Assembly (NCBI GenBank): GCA_937885345.1
Contig: CAKZZH010000101.1
Span: forward strand, 1-29,645
Length of the DNA: 29,645 bases
Direction of reading: 5' to 3'
Source of the DNA: an uncultured Lachnospiraceae bacterium
GTDB taxonomy: Bacteria > Bacillota > Clostridia > Lachnospirales > Lachnospiraceae
Shown here: piece by piece, positions 22,725-29,645 of the stretch
How the letters are laid out: the number at the start of each line of letters is the position of its first letter
Numbering within the stretch: position 1 is the stretch's first letter
Notes under the pieces: generated by a model
The model's input: the letters and a program-made list of their open reading frames with translations, nothing else
Told to the model about the DNA's origin: nothing
Database searches by the model: none
Position numbers and translations under genes: made by a program

Positions 22725-23672
22725 ATGAGCAGAGTAACGGTTGTAATACCCAACTATAACGGAGAAAAGTACATAAAAAGGTGTCTTACGGCACTTACGA
22801 AGCAGAGCTTTAAGGATTTCGATGTGATTATTGTTGACAATGATTCCGAAGATGAATCGATGAAGCTTGTTGACAAATATTCATCGCAGCTTCATATTAC
22901 GAAGATCTATCTTGATAATAATTACGGCTTTTCGAGAGCGGTAAATGAAGGGATCAAGGCTTCGACAAGCGAGTATGTGATCCTTTTGAATAATGATGCA
23001 TATGCGGCAATGCGTTTTATAGAGAATCTGTATATTGCAATAAGTGCCGATGAAAGCGTGTTTGCGGCGCAGGCTCTTATGCTTCAGGAAGCCAATCACA
23101 ATCTGATCGACTCTGCGGGCGATGTATTCCTTCCGATGGGCTGGGCATGGTCTCCGAAGAGGGATAAGGTTTATCGCGGACATATGAAGGACAGAGAGAT
23201 CTTCTCTGCCTGTGCAGGTGCCGCGATCTACCGCAAATCCGTGTTTGAGGAGATAGGTTATTTTGATGAGGCTTTCTTTGCATATCTAGAGGATATGGAT
23301 ATTTCGTACAGAGCGAGACTTGCAGGTTACAAATGCGTCCTTGCGTCTGAGTCCAAGGTTCTTCATGTCGGCAGCGGTGCATCCGGCTCACGGCACAATT
23401 CCTTTAAAGTCGGCCTTGCAGCGCGTAATTCAATGCTCGTTATGTACAAGAATATGCCTCTTTGGCAGATAATGTTCAACCTACCCGTTATATTTATGGG
23501 ATTTGTGATCAAGGCTGCATACTTTGCCGGGAAGGGGCTTGTAAGGGAGTATGTGCACGGCATTATGGGAAGCCTTACCAAGATGATGAGCGTTAAGAAA
23601 ACCGCCGCTTCCACGGATGATTATTCAAGGCTTCAGAAGCAGATATGGGCGAATCTGTTTAAGATATTTTAG
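22725..23672 (+). CDS. GT2 glycosyltransferase, rhamnosyltransferase (WbbL)-like
   Basis: A 315-residue single-domain GT2 with VTVVIPNYNG at 4-13, VDNDSED at 37-43, NYGFSRAVNEG, LLNNDAY at 87-93 and YLEDMDISYRARLAG carrying the catalytic-base Asp. The last 80 residues contain one or two hydrophobic segments (LWQIMFNLPVIFMGFV) and a basic amphipathic tail, so it sits at the membrane. It resembles bacterial rhamnosyltransferases of the WbbL/RfbF type. GAGGAGA precedes the start, 13 bases after the previous stop. It is the last gene of the rfb operon. Confidence 0.87.
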   Translation: MSRVTVVIPNYNGEKYIKRCLTALTKQSFKDFDVIIVDNDSEDESMKLVDKYSSQLHITKIYLDNNYGFSRAVNEGIKASTSEYVILLNNDAYAAMRFIENLYIAISADESVFAAQALMLQEANHNLIDSAGDVFLPMGWAWSPKRDKVYRGHMKDREIFSACAGAAIYRKSVFEEIGYFDEAFFAYLEDMDISYRARLAGYKCVLASESKVLHVGSGASGSRHNSFKVGLAARNSMLVMYKNMPLWQIMFNLPVIFMGFVIKAAYFAGKGLVREYVHGIMGSLTKMMSVKKTAASTDDYSRLQKQIWANLFKIF

Positions 23673-23715
23673 AGCGGGCCGCCTCAAATTATCTGATGAA
23701 TTTTACACGAAAATA

Positions 23716-23724
23716 TGGTAAAAT
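23716..23724 (+). promoter_or_regulatory. extended -10 promoter for pgcA
   Basis: TGGTAAAAT matches an extended -10 with one mismatch. The -35 region is poor. It lies 60 bases before the pgcA start, in a 111-base gap that otherwise shows nothing clear. Confidence 0.5.
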
Positions 23725-23783
23725 ATCTAATTGGTGTATAGCACGTATGCTTAAAAATATTTATGTGAAAGGAAGTATGCATT

Positions 23784-25511
23784 ATGTCTTATATGGAAGT
23801 TTATGAAAAGTGGTGTAACGATCCTTATTTTTCAGAGGAGACGAGGAGCGAGCTTAAGAGCATCGCGGGTAATGACAAAGAGATTGAGGACAGATTCTAT
23901 ACCGAACTTGAATTCGGTACCGGTGGTCTTCGTGGAGTTATAGGTAACGGAACCAACAGAATGAACATATATACAGTTCGTAAGGCAACACAGGGTCTTG
24001 CAAACGAGATTATCAAGAATAACGGTCAGTCGAAGGGCGTTGCGATCGCTTATGATTCGAGAAGAATGTCACCCGAATTTGCGGATACCGCAGCACTTTG
24101 CCTTAACGCTAACGGTATCAAGTCATATGTTTTCCCTTCCCTCAGACCTACTCCCGAGCTTTCTTTTGCACTCAGAACTCTCGGATGTATAGCAGGTATC
24201 GTTGTAACGGCCAGCCACAACCCGCCTGAATACAACGGTTATAAAGTATACTGGGAGGACGGCGCACAGATTACACCTCCTTATGATGTTGAGATCATTT
24301 CTGAGGTAAGAGCAATAAACGATTGGAACAGCGTCAAGACAATGGATAAGGACGAGGCTGTCAAGGCAGGCTTATACAATGTTATTGGCGAAGATATCGA
24401 CGACAAATATATGGCAGCCCTTAAATCACAGGTTATTAACGGTGATGTTATCAAAGAGATGGGTGATAAAATGACCATCGTATACACTCCTCTTCACGGT
24501 ACGGGTAATATCCCCGCAAGACGAGTTCTTAAGGAAGTCGGATTTACCAATGTTATCGTAGTTCCCGAGCAGGAGAAGCCTGATGGCAATTTCCCTACCG
24601 TAGGCTATCCCAATCCTGAGGATCCCAAGGCATTTGCTCTTGCGCTTGCTCTCGGTGAGAAGGAGAATGCAGATCTCGTTCTTGCAACGGATCCCGATGC
24701 GGACAGACTCGGTGTATATGCCAAGGATTCCGCAACAGGCAAATATATGTCATTTACAGGAAATATGAGCGGAATGCTTATTGCCGAATATATTCTTTCC
24801 CAGCGTAAGGAAAAAGGTCTTATTCCTTCCAATGGTGCGCTTGTTAAGACGATCGTTTCAACCAATCTTGCCGATGTTATCGCTAAGGAGTATAACCTTA
24901 AGCTTATTGAGTGTCTTACCGGATTCAAGTATATCGGTGAGCAGATCAAGCTCTTTGAGCAGAATAATACTTATGATTATCAGTTCGGTTTCGAGGAGAG
25001 CTACGGATGTCTTGTAGGAACTCATGCAAGAGATAAGGATGCGATCGTTGCCGTACTTATGCTTTGTGAGGCTGCCGCTTTTTACAAGAAGCAAGGAATC
25101 ACTCTCTGGGATCAGATGCAGAATATTTACAAAAAGTACGGATATTTTAAGGAGACACAGGTAGCGATCACCAAGAAGGGTATAGAAGGAAGTGCTCAGA
25201 TTGCTGCACTTATGGACAGACTTCGCAGCGACTATCCTACCGAGATCGGTGGTCTTAAGGTTAATGCCGTAAGAGACTACAAGTTCGATACCATTAAGGA
25301 TATGACAACGGGTGAGGTTAAGCCTACCGGACTTCCCAAGTCAAACGTTCTCTATTATGATCTTGCGGACAATTGCTGGTGTTGTGCAAGACCTTCGGGA
25401 ACAGAGCCCAAGGTTAAGTTCTACATGGGTGTTGCAGGTACAAGTCTTGAGGATACAGAGAAGAAACTTGAGAACCTCAAGAATGCAATGATGGAGATCG
25501 CAGGCGAGTAA
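23784..25511 (+). CDS. pgcA: phosphoglucomutase/phosphomannomutase (PgcA type)
   Basis: An alpha-D-phosphohexomutase that should interconvert glucose-6-phosphate and glucose-1-phosphate. The 575 residues match the PgcA size class rather than GlmM (about 450). Motifs in order are FGTGGLRG (44-51), the phosphoserine loop TASHNPPEYNGYK with Ser144, the metal loop DPDADRLG, GFEESYG for sugar binding and RPSGTEPK for phosphate binding. Its product feeds RfbA, so it plausibly supplies the preceding operon with glucose-1-phosphate, although it has its own promoter and terminator. AAAGGAAG precedes the start. Confidence 0.93.
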   Translation: MSYMEVYEKWCNDPYFSEETRSELKSIAGNDKEIEDRFYTELEFGTGGLRGVIGNGTNRMNIYTVRKATQGLANEIIKNNGQSKGVAIAYDSRRMSPEFADTAALCLNANGIKSYVFPSLRPTPELSFALRTLGCIAGIVVTASHNPPEYNGYKVYWEDGAQITPPYDVEIISEVRAINDWNSVKTMDKDEAVKAGLYNVIGEDIDDKYMAALKSQVINGDVIKEMGDKMTIVYTPLHGTGNIPARRVLKEVGFTNVIVVPEQEKPDGNFPTVGYPNPEDPKAFALALALGEKENADLVLATDPDADRLGVYAKDSATGKYMSFTGNMSGMLIAEYILSQRKEKGLIPSNGALVKTIVSTNLADVIAKEYNLKLIECLTGFKYIGEQIKLFEQNNTYDYQFGFEESYGCLVGTHARDKDAIVAVLMLCEAAAFYKKQGITLWDQMQNIYKKYGYFKETQVAITKKGIEGSAQIAALMDRLRSDYPTEIGGLKVNAVRDYKFDTIKDMTTGEVKPTGLPKSNVLYYDLADNCWCCARPSGTEPKVKFYMGVAGTSLEDTEKKLENLKNAMMEIAGE

Positions 25512-25542
25512 TCACTGCAAATATCAGGTATGCTATATATGA

Positions 25543-25575
25543 GAGGCGGATCTTTCACAGATCCGTCTCTTTTTT
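25543..25575 (+). terminator. intrinsic terminator after pgcA
   Basis: An 11-bp stem (25543-25553 with 25559-25569, one G-U pair) and a 5-base TTCAC loop are followed by six T at 25570-25575. This is a textbook Rho-independent terminator. Confidence 0.95.
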
Positions 25576-25627
25576 CAAAAAAGTATTACATTTATTACAC
25601 ACTTTGAACACAAATTACTACTATACT

Positions 25628-25683
25628 TGGTTTTGTCAGATGGGGACGCCCGTATGACATATTCAAAACCATAATCTGTTTTG
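25628..25683 (+). promoter_or_regulatory. inverted and direct TTTTG repeats in the htrA leader
   Basis: TGGTTTTG (25628-25635) is an exact inverted match of CAAAACCA (25664-25671). Inside it are GTCA/TGAC (25635-25638, 25555-type pairing at 25655-25658) and GGG/CCC (25643-25645, 25649-25651), allowing a long hairpin. GTTTTG at 25678-25683 can pair with the same CAAAAC, so two mutually exclusive hairpins are possible. A possible -10 (TATACT, 25622-25627) lies directly upstream, so the elements could alternatively be a protein operator. This accounts for most of the 25576-25714 gap; no clear -35 was seen. Confidence 0.4.
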
Positions 25684-25714
25684 AGCATACATTGTGAAAA
25701 GGAGATGTACATAA

Positions 25715-27154
25715 ATGAACGAAGAATTTGAGAATCAGGAGACGAACGAGCAGCAGATGGCTGATCAGGAGACGTACACGCAGCAGAGCAGCGCGAAGTA
25801 TTCAAATACATACGGAACATACAATACATATGAAATGCCTGAGAGTGAGAAGGCAAGACGCAAACGTGAAAGAATAGAAAGGAAAACAGCCAGGCAACTT
25901 GAAAAGAGCAGCCGCCCCAAAAAGAACTGGGCAGGCAGAATTGCGATCGGCATTACGAGCGCGGTGGTACTTGGTGCGGTGGCAGGTGCTACTTTCTTCG
26001 GAGTTAACTATGCAGGGAATTTGATCTTCCCGGCAATTTCATCAACCTCCGGTACAAGTACGGCGTCATCATCAAAAGAGAGTGAAGAAGATGTAAGCAC
26101 GGTTTCATCAACAGTTGTATCGCAGACGATTAATACAACGGTATATGATGTATCGGATATGGTTGATTCGGTTATCAATTCAGTCGTTTCGATAAGCGGA
26201 ACATCGGTTACGAGCGTAAATACTTTCTTCGGCACTCAGAAATATCAGTCAACAATAAGCGGATCGGGCTTTATCATCGGCACGACCGAGAAGGAACTTC
26301 TTATAGTTACGAATGCACACGTTGTAGAGGATCTGGAGAGCCTGTATGTTTCATTTTATGACGGAACCAAGCTTGAGGCATATATAAAGGGAACCAAGAC
26401 AGACAGTGACCTTGCGGTTATTGCGGTTCTGTTATCCGATATTCCGAGTGATGCAACTTATTCGATCGCAACTATCGGTGATTCATCAAGTATCAAAGTC
26501 GGCGATGCGGCAATCGTTATCGGTAATTCGGCAGGTTACGGAATATCGGTTACGGCCGGTGTTATAAGTGCAACAGGTAAGTCTGTGACCAAGGACGAAG
26601 TAGTATACAGCGATCTTCTTCAGACCGATGCGGCCATTAACCCCGGAAACAGCGGAGGCGCTGTATTTAATGCAAACGGTGAAGTGATCGGTATCAGTTC
26701 GCTTAAACTTGTAGATACCAGCTATGAAGGAATGGGCTATGCCATCTCGATCTCTTCGGTAATGGATATAATCGAGGATCTCTCGCTTCAGGAGGCCAAG
26801 AAGGAATACTCCGATGACGAGAGAGGATATCTCGGAATTAACGGAATCACCATTACTTCGGATATATCAAATACTTACGGTTATCCTGTAGGCGTTGCCA
26901 TTTCATACGTCGCATCGGGATTGTCCGCAGACGTTGCAGGTCTTGTAAAGAATGATATAATAGTATCACTTGATGGCATCACGGTTACAAGCTATGACGA
27001 CCTGATTGAGACTTTGGCATATTACTTACCGGGCGATACTCTTGAGGTAGAATACTATCATATGGATGACGGCGACTACGTTCTTAAAACAACAACCGTA
27101 ACTCTTTGTTCCAAGAGCGATGTTTCGTCGGCAAGCAGTGGCGGAAAGAGATAA
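25715..27154 (+). CDS. membrane-anchored HtrA/DegP-type serine protease
   Basis: A surface quality-control protease of the HtrA family. The 479 residues comprise a hydrophilic cytoplasmic head (1-70, rich in Glu/Gln then Arg/Lys), one membrane helix (about 74-96), a Ser/Thr-rich linker (107-140), a trypsin-like domain (about 145-355) and a single PDZ domain (about 370-465). The catalytic triad is complete: His202 in TNAHVVED, Asp232 in TDSDLAVI and Ser313 in NPGNSGGAV. AAGGAGAT stands before the ATG. The leader holds TTTTG repeats that may be a regulatory site. The asparaginase gene follows with no gap. Confidence 0.95.
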   Translation: MNEEFENQETNEQQMADQETYTQQSSAKYSNTYGTYNTYEMPESEKARRKRERIERKTARQLEKSSRPKKNWAGRIAIGITSAVVLGAVAGATFFGVNYAGNLIFPAISSTSGTSTASSSKESEEDVSTVSSTVVSQTINTTVYDVSDMVDSVINSVVSISGTSVTSVNTFFGTQKYQSTISGSGFIIGTTEKELLIVTNAHVVEDLESLYVSFYDGTKLEAYIKGTKTDSDLAVIAVLLSDIPSDATYSIATIGDSSSIKVGDAAIVIGNSAGYGISVTAGVISATGKSVTKDEVVYSDLLQTDAAINPGNSGGAVFNANGEVIGISSLKLVDTSYEGMGYAISISSVMDIIEDLSLQEAKKEYSDDERGYLGINGITITSDISNTYGYPVGVAISYVASGLSADVAGLVKNDIIVSLDGITVTSYDDLIETLAYYLPGDTLEVEYYHMDDGDYVLKTTTVTLCSKSDVSSASSGGKR

Positions 27155-28045
27155 ATGAACATTTTGGTTGTAATGACCGGTGGAACCATCGGCAGCAGAG
27201 TAAATGATAATATTATAAGCCTGCAGGGAGTTTCTCCCTACAGGCTTATTGAATTGTATAAGTCGGCTTACAAGGCGGATGATATTTGTTTTGATGTGAT
27301 CGAACCTTACACGGTTATGAGTGAAAACATGAGCCTGAATGTATATCCGCGTCTTATGAAAGCGGTCAAAGATGCTGTGGACGGGGTAACCAAATACGAC
27401 GGTATCATAATCACGCATGGCAGTGACACGCTTCAATACACTGCTGCGTTTCTGTATTTTACAATGAGGAATATGGGGCTTCCGATCATGCTTGTCGCAT
27501 CGAATTATGTGCTTGATGATGAGAGGGCAAACGGCCTTGCCAATATGGATGCGGCTGTGCGGTTTTGCCGTGAAAAGGGCAGCGGCGGAGTGTTCGTTCC
27601 GTACAGAAATAAAGACGGAGTAACCTACATTCACAGCGGAGGAAAGCTTCTCGAACATCTTACGGATGATGATGATCTCTATGATTATAAGGGCAGCGTA
27701 TCAGATGAAATATATGATATACCGGACGAAATAGAGGAGGGGCGCGTGCTTATGCTTTTTGCGTATCCTTCGATGATATACCCTGTTTCCTTGCTTGAGA
27801 GCGGTAATGTTAAAGCGGTTATTCACAGAACCTATCACAGCGGCACTGTTTGCGGCGTGTCGCAGGAACTTAAGTCTTTTATGGAAGAGGCAGGCAAGAG
27901 GGACATCAAGGTTTACGTGCCGGCGATTCACGGCGAGACGGCTTATGAAAGCACGAAGATATACGATGAACTTGGAATGATAAGAAGCGACGAAGCTCCG
28001 ATTTCTCTGTATGCAAGGCTTTGTCTAAAATACGGATCGAGGTAG
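27155..28045 (+). CDS. cytoplasmic (type I-like) L-asparaginase
   Basis: Asparaginases hydrolyse asparagine to aspartate and ammonia. The 296 residues begin with VVMTGGTIGS holding the nucleophile Thr11, and ITHGSDTLQYTAAFL (86-100) holds the second catalytic Thr/Asp pair; IHGETAY lies near the C-terminus. The family norm is about 320-330 residues, so it is slightly short. There is no signal peptide, so it is cytoplasmic. The ATG directly follows the protease TAA and the only ribosome binding site candidate (GGAAAGAG) is poor, so translation is probably coupled to htrA. A strong hairpin lies within codons 21-32. Substrate preference (asparagine versus other amides) cannot be fixed from sequence. 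Confidence 0.85.
   Translation: MNILVVMTGGTIGSRVNDNIISLQGVSPYRLIELYKSAYKADDICFDVIEPYTVMSENMSLNVYPRLMKAVKDAVDGVTKYDGIIITHGSDTLQYTAAFLYFTMRNMGLPIMLVASNYVLDDERANGLANMDAAVRFCREKGSGGVFVPYRNKDGVTYIHSGGKLLEHLTDDDDLYDYKGSVSDEIYDIPDEIEEGRVLMLFAYPSMIYPVSLLESGNVKAVIHRTYHSGTVCGVSQELKSFMEEAGKRDIKVYVPAIHGETAYESTKIYDELGMIRSDEAPISLYARLCLKYGSR
27215..27249 (+). other. strong hairpin inside the asparaginase coding region
   Basis: Positions 27215-27230 pair with 27234-27249 around a TTT loop: 16 positions with a single C-A mismatch. It lies about 60 bases after the asparaginase start codon. No T-run follows, so it is not a standard terminator. It could be a site of RNA processing, ribosome pausing or translational control. 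Confidence 0.75.
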
Positions 28046-28049
28046 ATAG

Positions 28050-29009
28050 ATGATATATACGGTTACTTTTAATCCTTCGATAGACTATATTGTTGAGGTG
28101 GACGATTATAAAGAAGGGCGCGTAAACAGGACTGATAAAGAGCTGTTTTATGCGGGCGGAAAGGGAATCAATGTTTCGATCGTTCTTAGGAATCTCGGCA
28201 TTGATTCTACAGCGATCGGATTTATCGGTGGTTTCACCGGGGATGCCATAGAGTCTCTGCTGGCCCTAAATGGCATTAAAACGGATTTTATCCGCAGCGG
28301 CGGCGGTAATTCCAGGATCAACGTAAAAATGCGCACACGGGCGAAAACGGACGCACAGCAGGGTAACGATGCGAGCACGCAGCAGAGTGATGGTTGCTAT
28401 ACCGAGATAAACGGTATGGGACCGGACATCTCGGACATTGATATCAGGGCATTGTATGATAAGCTTTCAAGGCTTACGTACGGCGATTATCTGGTGCTTG
28501 CGGGGAGTATTCCATCTTCCGTTCCGAATACGATCTACAGGGATATTATGGACTTTCTCAAGGATAAGGGAGTTCGCATAATCGTGGACGCGACCGGGAA
28601 ACTGCTTATGAATGTGCTGGAATATAAGCCTTTTCTCGTAAAACCCAATGACTTGGAACTTGGAGAAATCTTCTCGGTTTCCATAGATAATTATGATGAC
28701 GCACTTATGTATGCCGGAAAGCTTCAGGATATGGGCGCCGAGAACGTGCTTGTTTCCATGGGAGATAAGGGCGCGGTGCTTCTTGCCGATAAAGGATATT
28801 CACATATGCCGCCTTCGGGCAGGGTCGTAAACCCTGTAGGAGCCGGTGATTCTATGGTTGCCGGCTTTATTGCCGGATGTATCGGGCACGAGAAAAACAT
28901 TGATTATGAGGCTGCCCTTAAAATGGGGCTTTGCTGCGGCAGTGCCACGGCATTTACGGACCATCTTGCAGATCGTGCAATGATAGACGCTCTTATGAAA
29001 GAATTTTAA
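28050..29009 (+). CDS. 1-phosphofructokinase (FruK-type PfkB kinase)
   Basis: The enzyme should phosphorylate fructose-1-phosphate to fructose-1,6-bisphosphate with ATP. The 319 residues begin with VTFNPSIDYI and contain YAGGKGINVS (34-43), GFIGGFTGD, RINVK near 89-93, VLAGSIPSSVP, VKPNDLELGE and the PfkB signature PVGAGDSMVAGF with the catalytic Asp. Residues about 97-116 are an extra Gln/Asp/Ala-rich insertion between RINVK and TEING, not usual in the family. No fructose PTS or DeoR regulator is beside it; instead it follows asparaginase by four bases. Tagatose-6-phosphate kinase is the closest alternative. Confidence 0.88.
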   Translation: MIYTVTFNPSIDYIVEVDDYKEGRVNRTDKELFYAGGKGINVSIVLRNLGIDSTAIGFIGGFTGDAIESLLALNGIKTDFIRSGGGNSRINVKMRTRAKTDAQQGNDASTQQSDGCYTEINGMGPDISDIDIRALYDKLSRLTYGDYLVLAGSIPSSVPNTIYRDIMDFLKDKGVRIIVDATGKLLMNVLEYKPFLVKPNDLELGEIFSVSIDNYDDALMYAGKLQDMGAENVLVSMGDKGAVLLADKGYSHMPPSGRVVNPVGAGDSMVAGFIAGCIGHEKNIDYEAALKMGLCCGSATAFTDHLADRAMIDALMKEF

Positions 29010-29027
29010 GAAAAACAATATAAAATA

Positions 29028-29042
29028 CCACCGTAAAGGTGG
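29028..29042 (-). terminator. short hairpin, likely terminator for the leftward kinase fragment
   Basis: CCACC (29028-29032) pairs with GGTGG (29038-29042) around GTAAA. Read leftward it is followed by a T-rich stretch, as expected for a minus-strand terminator downstream of the kinase fragment. Confidence 0.5.
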
Positions 29043-29043
29043 C

Positions 29044-29089
29044 AACGCCTATTTGATTTTTTGGTATAATCAAATAGGCGTTTTATTTT
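29044..29089 (+). terminator. intrinsic terminator after 1-phosphofructokinase
   Basis: A perfect stem of 13 pairs (29046-29058 with 29068-29080), extendable by two A-T pairs, with a nine-base loop, is followed by TTTTATTTT. It closes the htrA-asparaginase-phosphofructokinase unit. Confidence 0.9.
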
Positions 29090-29591
29090 AACTGAATAGT
29101 GCGTTGATTATCAGAAGGGCGGAAGTGTGAACTGTAAGCAGTATAAGCAGTTCAAGAACACTCCCCAGAAAACGAAGAAATCTGTTTGGTTTTCTGCACA
29201 GCGGCATGAGCTTTTGAATGTCAAGATAATTGCATATAACGATAACCGGAATGATGAGCGATATAAATACAAACATTCTTGCATATACGAGCAGGAGGCC
29301 TGTATATACTTTCATTTTAAGTTCTATCGACATATAGATTGCCAGCGCATAATACAGGGAAGATGCCAGCATATTGGGAATTGAGCCGCTTCTGAATCCG
29401 GGAGGCAGATATTTAATTCTTCTGTACAGATTACCGATACCGTCAAATGAAGACAAAGTGGCGGATTTTACCTGTGTGATGGAAGAGTATCGCATCTTCG
29501 GATCTAATGAGGTGCATCTCTTGATAATATTGGCGAATCGCGGATTACTGCTGATATTATGTGAGTATTCACCGTTTAGTAAAGTGTTTAA
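29088..29591 (-). pseudogene. C-terminal fragment of a membrane Hanks-type Ser/Thr protein kinase
   Basis: The leftward frame is open from 29591 to TAA at 29088-29090, 167 codons. The first 45 residues match the end of a eukaryotic-like kinase C-lobe: LNTLLNGEYS (helix F end), then FANIIKRCTSLDPKMRYSS, where the Arg of DPKMRY is the conserved subdomain XI Arg. A linker with YLPPGFRSGS is followed by three or four membrane helices to the end, an arrangement seen in clostridial kinase proteins. The kinase homology stops abruptly at 29591, and TAG (29592-29594) and TGA (29643-29645) close the frame upstream. No ATP site or catalytic loop is present. An internal ATG at 29495 could start a 135-residue membrane protein, but it has no good ribosome binding site. 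Confidence 0.7.
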
Positions 29592-29645
29592 CTAAAACTT
29601 CCCACACCCAAATGGTGTGCTGAGCCTTGAAAATTCAATATTTCA
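29592..29645. other. non-homologous right edge with a small hairpin
   Basis: These 54 bases do not continue the kinase. CACACC (29603-29608) pairs with GGTGTG (29614-29619) around a five-base loop, followed by CTTGAAAATTCAAT, which vaguely resembles the boxA-containing leaders before rRNA genes in Firmicutes. It may equally be the end of a mobile element or an assembly junction. Confidence 0.35.

Overview
The window reads as chromosome of a Gram-positive anaerobe of the Clostridia, most likely a gut or rumen Lachnospiraceae (Butyrivibrio/Roseburia-like). This is inferred from moderate GC, strong GGAGG ribosome binding sites, extended -10 promoters, a CdaA/CdaR pair, an LCP protein, lipobox lipoproteins and a Hanks-type kinase with C-terminal membrane helices. 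No tRNA, rRNA, CRISPR array or intact insertion sequence was found.

Layout. (1) 1-2482: the tail of an unidentified + gene, then a leftward block: small charged protein, GH130 mannoside phosphorylase/hydrolase, pyridoxamine kinase. The kinase has its own promoter with two 13-bp direct repeats. (2) 2454-5174: overlapping divergent promoters, a small unknown protein, a lipoprotein barnase-type ribonuclease overlapping its barstar inhibitor gene, and a DUF1858 protein overlapping a Big_2 surface protein. (3) 5217-9212: two uncharacterised membrane proteins, then cdaA and cdaR (c-di-AMP synthesis), tightly packed. A 19-bp tandem duplication in front of cdaA creates a second ribosome binding site and an 11-codon mini-ORF. 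(4) 9249-23672: a cell-wall polysaccharide locus with a rhamnosyltransferase-like GT2, an initiating sugar-phosphate transferase, an LCP ligase, rfbB-rfbA-rfbC behind a good promoter, an ABC-2 exporter, an unknown two-helix membrane protein and four GT2 genes. rfbD is not in the window. (5) 23716-25575: pgcA, with its own promoter and terminator. (6) 25576-29090: an htrA-like protease with a structured leader, L-asparaginase and 1-phosphofructokinase, closed by back-to-back terminators. (7) 29088-29645: the C-terminal fragment of a membrane Ser/Thr kinase read leftward, cut off at a sharp junction near 29591.

How the genes fit together. PgcA can supply glucose-1-phosphate, RfbA makes dTDP-glucose, and RfbB and RfbC carry it toward dTDP-L-rhamnose. 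The glycosyltransferases build a polymer on undecaprenyl phosphate, the ABC transporter flips it, and the LCP protein attaches it to peptidoglycan. CdaA/CdaR, which tie c-di-AMP to envelope state, lie directly upstream of this pathway.

The points most worth a second look are: the membrane-tethered barnase with barstar; the decoy ORF before cdaA; the two unknown membrane proteins beside cdaA; the reciprocal decay of GT-A domains in three tandem glycosyltransferases; the strong hairpin inside the asparaginase gene; and the truncated kinase at the right edge.
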